Of a stretch of 64,000 nt of DNA, positions 51,391-60,529 are shown in pieces. Made by a program: the position numbers and the translations under genes. Origin of the DNA: Verrucomicrobiia bacterium. GTDB taxonomy: Bacteria > Verrucomicrobiota > Verrucomicrobiia > Opitutales > Cerasicoccaceae. Within the stretch, counting starts at the first letter, position 1. The number at the start of each line of letters is the position of its first letter. The stretch spans positions 124,001-188,000 of the forward strand of contig JAUIHT010000002.1 of assembly GCA_030432235.1 (NCBI GenBank), written 5' to 3'. The notes beneath the pieces are model-generated. The model was given only the letters and a program-made list of their open reading frames with translations. It was not told the DNA's origin and did no database searches.

Positions 51391-52131
51391 CCAGTAGCCG
51401 GCCACCAGCGAGGCCAGCAGGAAGGTCAGCAGGACCGAGTACAGCACGCAGAGGGGAATCATGTGAGCACTGGGCGTTTCCCAGCCGAACCCCCGCCGGA
51501 ACACGCTCCCGCACAGGCCCAGCAAGCCCGCACTGAGCACCGTGGCAGTGAGGAACCAGCCGAGAAAATTCGTCCAGGGCACCCCGTACCAGAAGCCGCT
51601 GGTTTCCCAGAGCCAGTAGCCGCGCCCCAGTGTCGCTACCGGCTCCAGCGCCAGGTCCACGCAGGCCGCGCATAGACCGACCAGCGGCGGGATCGCCGCG
51701 ACGGGGAACCAGTTTCGCTGACTCAAGCGGACAAAGATAATCTGCAGCGGCAGCAGGACAATCCACCAGGCGAAAGGGATCGCCAGAGGCAGCACGCCCA
51801 GAATACGCGGGCCGAAGGCGTTGCTGTAATGGTAGTCACCGAAGGGAAAGCCCGTCAGGGCACCGATGGTTTCGACCGTACCGGAAACCAGTACCACCCA
51901 ACCAAAAGCCAGCAAGGCCCAGGGCCACCCCATCCGCCGGACGGCCTCCAAAAACAGAACCATGGCGGCTAAAAAGATAAAGAGAAAGTCTTCAATCGGC
52001 CCGAACAGCGACGGCAGATCGAAACCGACGAAAACAAGCCCGACCAAGAACCAAATTAAATACCAACCGGCAATCAGGCGGTAAACCAGTCCCAGGCGAT
52101 CAGGCACATCCAGATAGACTCTCATGGCCAT
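51295..52131 (-). CDS. CruF-like carotenoid biosynthesis membrane protein
   Basis: Integral membrane protein of 278 residues with about seven helices. The family stretch VSGTVETIGALTGFPFGDYHYSNAFGP near residue 85, IPFAWWIVLLPLQII and ACVDLALEPVATLGRGYWLW mark the CruF/DUF422 (carotenoid 1',2'-hydratase or bisanhydrobacterioruberin hydratase) family. The start follows GGAGG at 52136-52140; ATGs at 52131 and 52125 are both possible. The first overlaps the upstream gene's stop as TAATG. Its 3' end overlaps lspA on the other strand. Carotenoid genes elsewhere were not seen in this window. Confidence 0.82.
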   Translation of the reverse strand: MAMRVYLDVPDRLGLVYRLIAGWYLIWFLVGLVFVGFDLPSLFGPIEDFLFIFLAAMVLFLEAVRRMGWPWALLAFGWVVLVSGTVETIGALTGFPFGDYHYSNAFGPRILGVLPLAIPFAWWIVLLPLQIIFVRLSQRNWFPVAAIPPLVGLCAACVDLALEPVATLGRGYWLWETSGFWYGVPWTNFLGWFLTATVLSAGLLGLCGSVFRRGFGWETPSAHMIPLCVLYSVLLTFLLASLVAGYWLAFVVGLVVVLCLRRSLRLLGRFNLRALWRG

Positions 52132-52898
52132 TAATCCTCCGGTCGCTGGACGACCCAAAACCGGGTGTCGTCGGAAAAAGCACGCACGCGTGGCGGTTCC
52201 AGGGCAAGATCGGAGCGCAGCACATCGGCCTCATGGCGCAAGCCGACGGCGGCGATATCCTCGAGGATCTCCCCGCGCGTGGCGGAATGGATGTACATCT
52301 GACCGCCCTCGGGCATGTTGTGGAAAAGGTCACCATACATTTCCAGGTCAGGATGCTGGCCGTGCCGTTGCCAGAGCTTGTACTGCTCGCGCCAGAGTTT
52401 CTTGCTGCCATGATTGTCGCGATCATGCCCGGTGAAGACAAACCAGCTACCGGGCTTGAGCAAGCGACGCACTTCGCTCATGGCTTTGCGCCGGTTTTCC
52501 CGCTGCGGTATCATGAGCAGGCCGTTGAAGCCAAAGATGGCCCCGTCAAAGCTGGCATCGGGGAAGTCGACCCGGGTGGCGTCCCCCACCTGGAAGGAGA
52601 TGCCATACTCGAGCACCTTATTGATACGGCGTGCCTCGCTAATCATGGCGCGGGAGTAGTCCAACCCGAGCAAACGGGTGTAACCGAGCTCCCACAGGCC
52701 GATGGCGATGCGCCCTGCGCCGCAACCGAGCTCCAGCAGCGAATCCTCCTTCTTGAACAGGCGGGTGAATATCTTTTCCTCGGAAATCCACAAGCCGACA
52801 TTGTTGGCGGCCCGGGCGTAGTGATCCACCACCACAGATTGCTCAAAGTACTTCTTGGCCGTCGCAATTTCCACACACACACGCTCGCGCGCCGGCAA
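52131..52898 (-). CDS. Class I SAM-dependent methyltransferase
   Basis: Protein of 255 residues with the SAM-binding motif LLELGCGAGRIAIGLWELGY near residue 55, then LLGLDYSRAMISEARRINK and FQVGDATRVDFPDASFDGAI. RLLKPGSWFVFTGHDRDNHG follows. This is the Methyltransf_11/25 pattern for small-molecule or lipid methylation; the substrate is unknown. It is coupled to the CruF-like gene by a TAATG overlap, so carotenoid or quinone methylation is one possibility. No ATG is available near the start; TTG at 52898 or GTG at 52880 would begin the protein. Confidence 0.82.
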   Translation of the reverse strand: MPARERVCVEIATAKKYFEQSVVVDHYARAANNVGLWISEEKIFTRLFKKEDSLLELGCGAGRIAIGLWELGYTRLLGLDYSRAMISEARRINKVLEYGISFQVGDATRVDFPDASFDGAIFGFNGLLMIPQRENRRKAMSEVRRLLKPGSWFVFTGHDRDNHGSKKLWREQYKLWQRHGQHPDLEMYGDLFHNMPEGGQMYIHSATRGEILEDIAAVGLRHEADVLRSDLALEPPRVRAFSDDTRFWVVQRPED

Positions 52899-52932
52899 AA
52901 AATAGCAAATTGATTCGCACGCCTATGGTGCC

Positions 52933-53706
52933 TTATTTACCGAGGTTCTTTTTGAAATAATAGGCGATATAATCCTCGTAGCTGGGCTTGTTCGTCTCGT
53001 CCTCCATGGTCGAGGAACGGTCGTAGACCAGATCATAGCTGCGGAGGATATAGCTGGAGAAATTCGTATCCAGGTCCATCAAAGCTTCATCGAAGTGAAA
53101 CTGTGCCGCCGTGCCGTTGTAGTTGATCGTTTTTCCGACAAAGGCGCCCATGGTTTCACCGCTGCTGCCGCCACCATCGACATCCAGGTCCGCATAGGGC
53201 GCATAAACCATGGCTGAAAGGTAACCGTTACCTTTCACATCCATGCTCTGACCCGTTTTGGAGGTACCCAGAATCTGGAGGCTCTCGGAGGTGTTGGTGT
53301 TATTAAAGGAGCCGGTGCCGGATATCTTTATATCGCCTTCGACGTAAAGCTGCAGGCTGCCGCCCTCCGCCACATTTAAAGTATGGTTCCCGATGTTAAA
53401 GTTGCCATCTGCCACGATGACGACCGGGCCCGCAATGGTGATGTCACTGCTAAGACTGAAATCGCTGGTCAGGTGTATGGTGGTCGGGCTCGTTGCATCC
53501 TTGGTGCCGACGACAACGCCACTGCCGCTGGACTCGCCACCACCACCCGAATTGCCGGAGCCACCTGAACCCCCAGAGCCGCCCGTATCGTTTTTAGCGT
53601 AACCTTTGCCTTCAGGAGGCTTAGCATCGGAAAGGCACGGGGTGAGTATCAGGCAGGCCAGTACAGCCAGGGTAACGCGAAGGGAGCATCCAACTGAATA
53701 TTTCAT
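52933..53706 (-). CDS. Secreted DUF7305-like pilus-associated protein
   Basis: Protein of 257 residues with a signal peptide (MKYSVGCSLRVTLAVLACLI, cleavage near SDA), a Gly/Ser linker (GGSGGSGGSGNSGGGG) and a beta-helix-like domain. LQLYVEGDIKISGTGSFNNT, MVYAPYADLDVDGGGSSGE and GAFVGKTINYNGTAAQFHFD are typical of DUF7305, found at the C-terminus of PilX-like pilus proteins. Here the domain is a separate gene with its own signal peptide, 19 bases after the PilX-like gene. It may be a minor pilus tip or adhesin component. The real start is the ATG at 53706; the frame upstream overlaps the PilX-like gene. Confidence 0.82.
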   Translation of the reverse strand: MKYSVGCSLRVTLAVLACLILTPCLSDAKPPEGKGYAKNDTGGSGGSGGSGNSGGGGESSGSGVVVGTKDATSPTTIHLTSDFSLSSDITIAGPVVIVADGNFNIGNHTLNVAEGGSLQLYVEGDIKISGTGSFNNTNTSESLQILGTSKTGQSMDVKGNGYLSAMVYAPYADLDVDGGGSSGETMGAFVGKTINYNGTAAQFHFDEALMDLDTNFSSYILRSYDLVYDRSSTMEDETNKPSYEDYIAYYFKKNLGK

Positions 53707-53725
53707 CGATAAACTTTCGTCCTGG

Positions 53726-54532
53726 TTAAAAAGAAGTCGCCCAGCCGGAGGTATCGGGGGTCTCGACATCGGGAAAGTCCATGTAGAAATCGCCGACAAT
53801 GGCGCCGGTGATGGTCTTGCCACCGGAAACAGCCCCGCTGTCAATGGGGTCGCTCGCGCCACTGACAACATTTCCATAAACATGGCCATTGCCCAGGTCG
53901 ACACTACCGGAACTGGTGCTGATGGAGCCGACGGTTACACTTTGGCCGGTATTGACGCCATAAGTATAGGTGTAAGGAAAGACATTGGAGTTAAAGCTGT
54001 TAAAGGAAGGCTGCCCATTGAAGGTCAGGGAATCCTTGGCAATCAAACCCATGAACGGCGTGGTCTTGGAGATGCGCATGGTCACCATTTGCTTCACTTC
54101 CATATCATTGCGATAGACCGTTGATTCCGAAATGATTTCAACATTCATCAGCGATACATTGCGCATGATGATGCGCACACGCGCCGTTTCTCCGTCATCC
54201 AGAGTATAGGTCGAATCCCCGTTCTGGGCGATGGCGTACTCTTTCAGCGCAATGGTATCGCCGTCATCTTCCGTGGAAATGGTCCAGCCGCCATTCGTCC
54301 ACTCCTCATCGGTTTCGTAATTATTGAGTCCCCAAACGGCCTGGCGGCAGCCATACTCTGAAACACCCACGGCGACGGTGAGCAGGCGATTACGGATGTT
54401 GGATTTGTACTCCGTAATCATGGACGGCATGAGGGTGGCAAGCACGGTAACGGCGAATAGCACGAAAAGCACAACAGCCAGGATGGCTGAACCGCTACGC
54501 TGATGACGATTGATGTAGGTCGAAAAGCTCAT
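53726..54532 (-). CDS. PilX-like minor pilin
   Basis: Protein of 268 residues. A short basic start (MSFSTYINRHQRSGSAILAV) leads into a pilin-type hydrophobic helix (about 15-38, AVVLFVLFAVTVLATLM), followed by a long beta-rich domain ending in VYGNVVSGASDPIDSGAVSG. It lacks the GFTLIE processing motif of type IV pilins, as PilX-type proteins often do (here SGSAIL). Gene order PilV-like, PilW-like, PilX-like is that of minor pilin clusters. Its C-terminus ends where fused homologues would continue into the DUF7305 domain, now in the next gene. Confidence 0.8.
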   Translation of the reverse strand: MSFSTYINRHQRSGSAILAVVLFVLFAVTVLATLMPSMITEYKSNIRNRLLTVAVGVSEYGCRQAVWGLNNYETDEEWTNGGWTISTEDDGDTIALKEYAIAQNGDSTYTLDDGETARVRIIMRNVSLMNVEIISESTVYRNDMEVKQMVTMRISKTTPFMGLIAKDSLTFNGQPSFNSFNSNVFPYTYTYGVNTGQSVTVGSISTSSGSVDLGNGHVYGNVVSGASDPIDSGAVSGGKTITGAIVGDFYMDFPDVETPDTSGWATSF

Positions 54533-54538
54533 GATGAA

Positions 54539-55045
54539 TTACAAACGCGAAACGCGAGAGGTGAAGCGGCTGAAGTAAGTGCGTTGAACGTCAGCAGTAG
54601 TACCTACATGGACGTAGGCCACGATAGTTAGCTCTACCACGGTGACTGAGTAGGCCGGTACGGCGAACTTCACACTGGAGATATCCTGCAGAATGGTATG
54701 CTTGGAATTACCGCCTTCGTCATCCCGGATAAGCTCGATCGCGCCGTCTTTGGTTTCCTGCGTATAGTAGTCAATCGTGCCACCGGCAGTGAAGATGCTG
54801 AGGGTGGAGTCGTCCGCCATACTAACCGATGTTGCCTGGCGCACGTCACGCGCCAGCTGCCCCTCGACAAAGCGAATCTCCTGATTGATATCCGCATCCG
54901 CCATCATGCGGTAAAGCATCCGGCTGGAGGTGATGGTGGCGGAAGTCACGGCCACGAGAATGACACTCAAAATCGTGGTGCCGATAAGGACCTCCACGAG
55001 AGTGAACCCCTTCTTCCGACGTAAGTCCTGCCGATGCCTAATCAT
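54539..55045 (-). CDS. Prepilin-type minor pilin (PilW-like)
   Basis: Minor pilin of 168 residues. The prepilin leader MIRHRQDLRRKKG is followed by FTLVEVLIGTTILSVILVAV, so PilD would cleave after Gly and methylate Phe. The remainder has a single N-terminal helix (about 30-75) and a beta-rich globular domain (TIDYYTQETKDGAIELIRDD). It overlaps the PilV-like gene by eight bases and precedes the PilX-like gene by six, indicating one operon. Confidence 0.88.
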   Translation of the reverse strand: MIRHRQDLRRKKGFTLVEVLIGTTILSVILVAVTSATITSSRMLYRMMADADINQEIRFVEGQLARDVRQATSVSMADDSTLSIFTAGGTIDYYTQETKDGAIELIRDDEGGNSKHTILQDISSVKFAVPAYSVTVVELTIVAYVHVGTTADVQRTYFSRFTSRVSRL

Positions 55046-55463
55046 ACTCGGTGAGCAGCGTTACAACGCTGGTGGTAAAGGTTTTGTCTTTGCTGTCGGT
55101 CCAGCTGACCGTGAGTTTGACTTCACGTTGCCCCGTTACCGGCGTACTGATGAGTCTGACCGTGGAAAATGCAGAACCCTTCACAGCGTCATTGAAGACC
55201 GCCTTGGCAGGCAAGGCCTCGACCTGCGGCCAGTCCAGCCCCCGCAGATGCTCCATTTCGTTGTTCAGGAGCATGGTGGCCTGCAGCTCGTTGGCAGCGG
55301 CTTCCTTCATGATGCCAGCTTGCACGAGCGCCGAGAATATCCCGGCGGCGGTAATCGCGAAGATGGACATCCCGATGATGATCTCAATCAATGAGAATCC
55401 TGCCCGGGGCACTCGACATGGAATGCCTAATTCCGCTTCGTCTTCGCTACTAATAGTCACCAT
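55038..55463 (-). CDS. Prepilin-type minor pilin (PilV-like)
   Basis: Minor pilin of 141 residues with a long leader (MVTISSEDEAELGIPCRVPRAG) and cleavage before FSLIEIIIGMSIFAITAAGIF. A short leader would be the norm, so an internal start may be used, though none has a convincing ribosome site. The globular part includes MLLNNEMEHLRGLDWPQVEA, a stretch shared by many PilV-type proteins. First gene of the PilV-W-X-DUF7305 group, and the two-component genes lie upstream on the same strand. Confidence 0.85.
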   Translation of the reverse strand: MVTISSEDEAELGIPCRVPRAGFSLIEIIIGMSIFAITAAGIFSALVQAGIMKEAAANELQATMLLNNEMEHLRGLDWPQVEALPAKAVFNDAVKGSAFSTVRLISTPVTGQREVKLTVSWTDSKDKTFTTSVVTLLTEYD

Positions 55464-55578
55464 CCGGGACTATTATAACAGAAGCGGGCCGCAATCTCTA
55501 CGGCCATTGGTCCCGCCTGTATGCCCTACAATACCAGGGCCTTACGCAACACCCGTCTCAAGGTAAATACTGAGAAAA

Positions 55579-56244
55579 TCAACCATGCGCCGAGGCATTG
55601 CGGACGAAATTCACGGCCGCTTCCGTGCGCGAGCTGTACCCCAGCTTACTGAGGATATTACTCAGGTAATTTTTGACTGTTTTCTCACTCAAGCCCAGCG
55701 TATCGGCCACCTGGCGGTTGGACTTGCCCTTGCTCACCTCGGACAGGACACGATATTCCTGGGTGGAGAGGGCCTCCAGTTTACCACGCTGGTCGTCGAA
55801 TTGGCCGTCCCCACGTACCAGGGATGCCATAGCGGCGGAAACGCTGCTGGAATAGACCGCTTTGCCCGCATGGGTATTACATATGGCCTCAATGAGGTCC
55901 GACGCGGCAATATCCTTGAGGATGTATCCATTTACATTGGCGGACATCGCCTCAAGTACGAGGGAATCCTCGGCATATGAAGTCAAAATCAGGGAACGCG
56001 GGGGCTGAGCCATCTTATCCTTCAGGTTCCTGACCACTTCCGTGCCCAGCCCGTCGGGCAAACGCAAATCCACCAGAATGACATCCGGCTCGGCAGCGGG
56101 AATGGCGTTGAGGGCATCGGCCACACTACCTGCCTCTCCCACCAGTTCCAAGCTGTCTGCGCTTTCAAATATCTGGCGCAAACCGCGTCTAACCAATTCA
56201 TGGTCTTCAACCATGAAAATGCGAATAACGGAGGTAACTGTCAT
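55579..56244 (-). CDS. NarL/LuxR-type response regulator
   Basis: Protein of 221 residues: receiver domain with VEDHELVRRGLRQIF, phospho-Asp in DVILVDLRLPDGLG near residue 55, and Lys near GYILKDIAASDLIEAI. It is followed by a LuxR-type helix-turn-helix (STQEYRVLSEVSKGKSNRQV, then ADTLGLSEKTVKNYLSNILS). It binds DNA as a dimer. It lies 60 bases downstream of the CHASE4 kinase, its probable partner, and 115 bases upstream of the minor pilin genes on the same strand, which it may regulate. ATG at 56244 preferred over TTG at 56253. Confidence 0.93.
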   Translation of the reverse strand: MTVTSVIRIFMVEDHELVRRGLRQIFESADSLELVGEAGSVADALNAIPAAEPDVILVDLRLPDGLGTEVVRNLKDKMAQPPRSLILTSYAEDSLVLEAMSANVNGYILKDIAASDLIEAICNTHAGKAVYSSSVSAAMASLVRGDGQFDDQRGKLEALSTQEYRVLSEVSKGKSNRQVADTLGLSEKTVKNYLSNILSKLGYSSRTEAAVNFVRNASAHG

Positions 56245-56304
56245 GACTGGCAAGGGAGAGAAGCGTTCTTTGTTTTTAAAATAGCCGGAAGCGCAACTGT
56301 ATAA

Positions 56305-58008
56305 TTACAAGCTAAGTTCCGGTTGAGGGAGTGTCAGGCAGGCACACCCACCACCCTCTTCCGAACGGCAATAAGTGAAGCTTGCACCCAGGATATCGGC
56401 ACGTTCCTGTATGTTCTTAAGTCCTGAGCCATTAGAATCTTCTGGTAGATTGTTGAATCCAGGTCCATGGTCATGTACTTTGATCATCAAGGCCCCATTC
56501 TCGAGGTATATTTCGACCCTGATCTTCTTGGCATCCGAATGCCGGGTGGCATTGCTCATCAGCTCTTTCAGGATCATCACCAAGTGAATGCGCTGTTCCT
56601 CGCTGACGCCTTCCTGCAGGGCTTTATCCACATGGATGGAGACCTCTATCCCGGCACGCCGAAGAGGCAGAGCTAAAAACTCAATATTCTCGGCTAAAGT
56701 CGTATTGGACAGGCGTTTGGGGACCAATCCCGCGATGAAGCTGCGTACATCGCTGATGAGCTGGTTGAGCTGCTTGCGCGCTTCCTCCAGGAGGGAATTG
56801 GACTCCTCGGGATTACGATCCATTTCCAGCTTGGCCGTCTCGACCAGCAAGCCGGCTGCATAGACGGACTGGATGATCCCGTCGTGCAAATCACGGGCCA
56901 GGGCTTCCCGCTCCTTCATGTGGTCGCGCAAGGCGGCTTCGCTGGCTACGAGGGCATCCTCGGTCTCTTTACGCTGAGCCACCTCTTCGCGCAGTGTCTT
57001 GCGTTGGTCAATGGATTGGGAAATCAGCGCGGTGAGCCGCTCCCATTCCTTACCGACCGGCGGAGACCTCAGCTCCGCTTCCGGTTCCGCTGATTCCAAG
57101 GCATTACTGATCCGACGCAGGGGCAGGATCACCCAGGCAATCAGGCAAAAGATAAAGACACCGCTGAAAAAAATCACCGTAACGAAAACCAGCCCCGAAT
57201 ACCAGTCCAGCGCGTCCGCTTGCTGATTCAATCCGGGGATGATATGGTGGACCGAATAGGCCAGAACAGGTCTTCCGTTGTGATCCACGCCTTGGTTGTC
57301 GACAGTAACTTCGCCTATCTCTGGAAAGGTCTCCATCGATTCGCCGGGGATGTCTCCGTTCGGCGATGCGTCCAGCATCTCAATTTTGGAGGCGAGACTC
57401 TGGCCCATGGCCTCCAAATGGCCTTCCGTCCAATAACGGGCCGAAATGAGGTAGCCAAAAACCTCTCCCGTACGCTCCAAATCGTCACTGGTGTGAATCG
57501 GGGCGGCGGCCACTTCGATGATTTCTCCGTGATACCTTAGAAAAAAGACAGGAAACTCATCCTCCGCAACCAAGGTGGGCACCACTTCGGGAGACAGCGG
57601 CGATTCCCCGCCATGGGAATCTTCCTGCGTTAAGTCCACGCTGTAAACCAGTTCGCCCTGGAGGTTGTACACCCATACCAGGTCTACATGAAAAATCTCC
57701 GGCACGCCTTCCGCCATAACCAGCCAGGCTTCGTCGCTGGGCTCGGCCACGAAATCGACCATCTCGTCCCACCAACTGTAGTCGTAGTTGAAGGTCTCCA
57801 GGCTCTCCCGGTGCAGGGCCATGACTCGGTCCACCTGCTCGTCAAAGTCCTCCACGTAAACATTGAGCAAGGCACGCTCCTGCTGCTCGACCTCTATAAA
57901 ATGAATCAAGCTGAAGGCCACCAACGCCGACAGCCCGACGCTCAACAGCAGTAACAAGCGTGCGACGACGGAAAACTGAGGACGTCCAGTAGCCATATGA
58001 TTGCTCAT
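56305..58008 (-). CDS. CHASE4-domain sensor histidine kinase (NarX/DegS type)
   Basis: Sensor of 567 residues. First helix at about 15-38, then a periplasmic CHASE4 domain containing FNYDYSWWDEMVDFVAEPSD, second helix at about 275-298 (VFVTVIFFSGVFIFCLIAWV), a HAMP-like linker and coiled coil. The HisKA_3 domain has H-box REALARDLHDGIIQSVYAAG near residue 370 and HATPase with LKELMSNATRHSDAKKI and DHGPGF. This is the kinase class that pairs with NarL regulators, and one is encoded next downstream. The signal sensed by CHASE4 is unknown; a lipid- or redox-related cue would be speculation. Confidence 0.93.
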   Translation of the reverse strand: MSNHMATGRPQFSVVARLLLLLSVGLSALVAFSLIHFIEVEQQERALLNVYVEDFDEQVDRVMALHRESLETFNYDYSWWDEMVDFVAEPSDEAWLVMAEGVPEIFHVDLVWVYNLQGELVYSVDLTQEDSHGGESPLSPEVVPTLVAEDEFPVFFLRYHGEIIEVAAAPIHTSDDLERTGEVFGYLISARYWTEGHLEAMGQSLASKIEMLDASPNGDIPGESMETFPEIGEVTVDNQGVDHNGRPVLAYSVHHIIPGLNQQADALDWYSGLVFVTVIFFSGVFIFCLIAWVILPLRRISNALESAEPEAELRSPPVGKEWERLTALISQSIDQRKTLREEVAQRKETEDALVASEAALRDHMKEREALARDLHDGIIQSVYAAGLLVETAKLEMDRNPEESNSLLEEARKQLNQLISDVRSFIAGLVPKRLSNTTLAENIEFLALPLRRAGIEVSIHVDKALQEGVSEEQRIHLVMILKELMSNATRHSDAKKIRVEIYLENGALMIKVHDHGPGFNNLPEDSNGSGLKNIQERADILGASFTYCRSEEGGGCACLTLPQPELSL

Positions 58009-58129
58009 TTTAGAGATATATCGGTATAATACCTACATCACCTAAGCACTTTCCCCTAAGTCCATTATATTTTAGAGTACAATCTATAAATCCGCTTCCA
58101 CTGCAAACATCACGCCAGTCTATAAACAA

Positions 58130-58155
58130 AAAAGCCGGGCTAATGCCCGGCTTTT
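58130..58155 (-). terminator. Rho-independent terminator after the pilin-like gene
   Basis: Perfect 11-bp stem AAAAGCCGGGC/GCCCGGCTTTT with loop TAAT. On the minus strand it is followed by a run of T. It lies 35 bases past the stop of the prepilin gene at 58190. Confidence 0.92.
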
Positions 58156-58189
58156 GGTGGAAAGTGGAAAATATATCGATGTACGAATC

Positions 58190-58915
58190 TTAGCTTCCGG
58201 AATCGATCAAGATGTCATCGCCAGATTTACCTGTAGCGTCTTCGTAACTTACCGTCTGAGCACCGGTCGTTGCATTAACCATCAAGCCAGGCGTAGTGCC
58301 ATCACCAACCATGTCATCAAAGAATTCAACGTGGCCATCCACAAAAACCATGTGACCGCCGCCGTTATCACCGTAAACTGGATCATTGGCAGCATCGGTC
58401 CATGTGCCAGCTGCAGTCAGACCGCGGGTCCAGCCTACCGGCGTATTGGAAGCGGCACGGGCACTCAGGCCATTAACCACCACAAAACTCTTGGGCGCTG
58501 CTGCGAAAACGGTGTCAGGCGCGTAAACGCCAGTACCATCATCGACTGCAACAACCACAGGAATTTCTGCAGTAGCAGCCAAATCATCATCACCAAGAAT
58601 CCAGATTTTCGGATCATTCAGACCGGCTTCCTTGGCCAAAACAGCCGCATAGCCATCGACGGTGGCGGTATAATCTGCCAATGCACCCGTACCCAGTGTG
58701 AGGGACTTGGGACGGCTGCCACCGGTGGTATAAATGCTATACCCTTGGCCAATCTGGCGCAAGTTGGACGCTGCGGTAGCCTTGCGGGCGTTGTCCATGA
58801 CACTGCCGACGGTGGGGATGAGGATAGCCGCGAGGATACCGATGATGGCGATGACCGTGAGGAGCTCGACCAGGGTAAAGCCGCGGGAACGAGAGAGGAT
58901 TTTTGTATTTTTCAT
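58190..58915 (-). CDS. Type IV major-pilin-like or pseudopilin protein
   Basis: Prepilin of 241 residues: leader MKNTKILSRSRG, then FTLVELLTVIAIIGILAAIL and a long helix. The C-terminal region contains GGGHMVFVDGHVEFFDDMVG, the H-x-G/DGHVE motif of verrucomicrobial and planctomycete pilin-like proteins (the family often annotated with DUF1559). The ATG at 58915 starts the leader; upstream in-frame codons are not pilin-like. Strong terminator downstream marks a single-gene transcript. Major pilin or type II pseudopilin cannot be decided. Confidence 0.9.
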   Translation of the reverse strand: MKNTKILSRSRGFTLVELLTVIAIIGILAAILIPTVGSVMDNARKATAASNLRQIGQGYSIYTTGGSRPKSLTLGTGALADYTATVDGYAAVLAKEAGLNDPKIWILGDDDLAATAEIPVVVAVDDGTGVYAPDTVFAAAPKSFVVVNGLSARAASNTPVGWTRGLTAAGTWTDAANDPVYGDNGGGHMVFVDGHVEFFDDMVGDGTTPGLMVNATTGAQTVSYEDATGKSGDDILIDSGS

Positions 58916-59047
58916 GTGGAGTGTGGAGTTAAGCAAATTGGGCTTATTGACGTATGCATTCAAGCGAAATTTATCCCTAAAATGCGTTCATAGCTGAAAG
59001 ATATCACCTAATAGACCTTTTCATCGCCCAAAAGTTCGAAAATTTAA

Positions 59048-59066
59048 GCTCAACGTTCAATTGAGC
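59048..59066 (-). terminator. Weak candidate terminator of glyA
   Basis: Six-bp stem GCTCAA/TTGAGC with 7-base loop, followed on the minus strand by TTAAATTTT. It lies 34 bases past the glyA stop. The stem is short, so this is uncertain. Confidence 0.4.
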
Positions 59067-59099
59067 CCTTCGACAGGCGTCCGGGTAAGGCTGGATATT

Positions 59100-60374
59100 T
59101 TAATAAGGAAGCGGGAAGCGTTGGCAAAGGGCCAGAGCGATGTCACGGGCCTGCTGAATCTTAGCCTCGTCCTCGGGGCCGTTGATAACCAAGTCTATGG
59201 CCTCGGCGATATCGGCCATCTCGGCCTCGCCCATACCCCGTGAGGTAACGGCGGGTGTGCCGAGACGTATCCCACTGGTCTGGAAGGGGCTACGCGTTTC
59301 ACCAGGCACCGTATTGCGATTCGTGGTGACATTGGCCTTTTCCAGAGCAATTTGCGCCTGCTTACCCGACAGATCGGGGTGACTGGGACGCAAATCCATG
59401 AGCATCAGGTGGTTATCAGTGCCATTAGAGGAGAGCTTATACCCCTTGGCCAGAAGCGCCTCGGCCAGAGCGGTGGCGTTGGCCTTGACCTGCTTCGCGT
59501 AGGTCTTGAACTCCGGCTTGGCCGCCTCGCGGAAGCAAACGGCCTTACCCGCGATGACGTGCATGAGCGGGCCGCCCTGCCCTCCCGGGAAGATGGCGGA
59601 ATTGATCTTCTTGGCAAATTCCTCTTTGCACAGGATGAGGCCGCCGCGCGGACCGCGCAGGGTCTTGTGCGTGGTGGTGGTGACGAAATCAGCGTGCGCC
59701 ACGGGCGACGGATGCTCTCCCGCCGCCACGAGGCCGGCAATGTGCGCAATATCGGCCAGCAGGTAGGCTCCGACGCTTTTGGCGATCTCACCCATGCGCT
59801 CAAAGTCGATAATGCGCGGGTAGGCGGAGGCCCCGACGGTAATCATCTTGGGCTTTTCCTTTTCCGCCTGCGCAGCCAGGCCCTCGTAGTCGATGCGGCC
59901 ATCCTCGGGGCTCACGTAGTAGTGGACTATCTCGTAGAGCTTGCCGCTGAAGTTGGCCGGGTTGCCGTGGGTCAGGTGCCCGCCGTCGGCCAGATTCATG
60001 GTCAGAAGCTTGTCCCCGGGGTTGAGCACGGCGGCGTAGACGCCGAAGTTGGCCTGGCTGCCGCTGTGCGGCTGGACGTTGGCGTGCTCGGCTCCGAAGA
60101 GCTCTTTGGCGCGCTCAATCGCCAGTTCCTCGACGATATCGACGAACTCGCACCCGCCGTAGTAGCGCTTCCCGGGATAGCCCTCGGCGTACTTGTTGGT
60201 CAGGACCGAACCGGCGGCTTCCATCACGGCCGGCAGCGTGAAATTCTCCGAGGCAATAAGCTCGATATGCGTCTGCTGGCGGTTTTTCTCCTGCGCGACG
60301 GCGTTGAAGACATCCGGGTCCAGGTCGGCCAGAGAGGCCGGATTCAGGGCGGGGACTGCGGTTTCTGAAGACAT
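59100..60374 (-). CDS. glyA: Serine hydroxymethyltransferase
   Basis: PLP enzyme of 424 residues that interconverts serine and glycine with tetrahydrofolate, the main source of one-carbon units. Recognisable: [75 protein letters not shown] lysine in [18 protein letters not shown] near residue 235, and [19 protein letters not shown] at the C-terminus. Cytoplasmic. ATG at 60374 starts the family's normal N-terminus; the upstream open frame is repeat sequence. Confidence 0.97.
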   Translation of the reverse strand: MSSETAVPALNPASLADLDPDVFNAVAQEKNRQQTHIELIASENFTLPAVMEAAGSVLTNKYAEGYPGKRYYGGCEFVDIVEELAIERAKELFGAEHANVQPHSGSQANFGVYAAVLNPGDKLLTMNLADGGHLTHGNPANFSGKLYEIVHYYVSPEDGRIDYEGLAAQAEKEKPKMITVGASAYPRIIDFERMGEIAKSVGAYLLADIAHIAGLVAAGEHPSPVAHADFVTTTTHKTLRGPRGGLILCKEEFAKKINSAIFPGGQGGPLMHVIAGKAVCFREAAKPEFKTYAKQVKANATALAEALLAKGYKLSSNGTDNHLMLMDLRPSHPDLSGKQAQIALEKANVTTNRNTVPGETRSPFQTSGIRLGTPAVTSRGMGEAEMADIAEAIDLVINGPEDEAKIQQARDIALALCQRFPLPY

Positions 60375-60431
60375 GCCCCAAAACGAACAGCATTTTCCCA
60401 AAAAGAAAAGCAGAAACCAGTAATAGATGCG

Positions 60432-60522
60432 TTGCTGACGCACGACCTGGGGCTACGGCCCCACTTGGCCTGAGCTTGTCGAAGGTGACCCGCGGTGCGT
60501 GACCGCACGGGACAGTCTTTTG
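60432..60522 (+). repeat. Interspersed hairpin repeat, family R1, copy C
   Basis: Longest copy, between glyA and pyk. Central hairpin TGGGGC/GCCCCA, right hairpin GTGCG/CGCAC and left hairpin TGCGT/ACGCA from 60428. The variable middle contains CCTGAGCTTGTCGAAGG (60469-60485), a motif common in bacterial intergenic regions, as an apparent insertion. Confidence 0.85.
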
Positions 60523-60529
60523 CGCTCCC

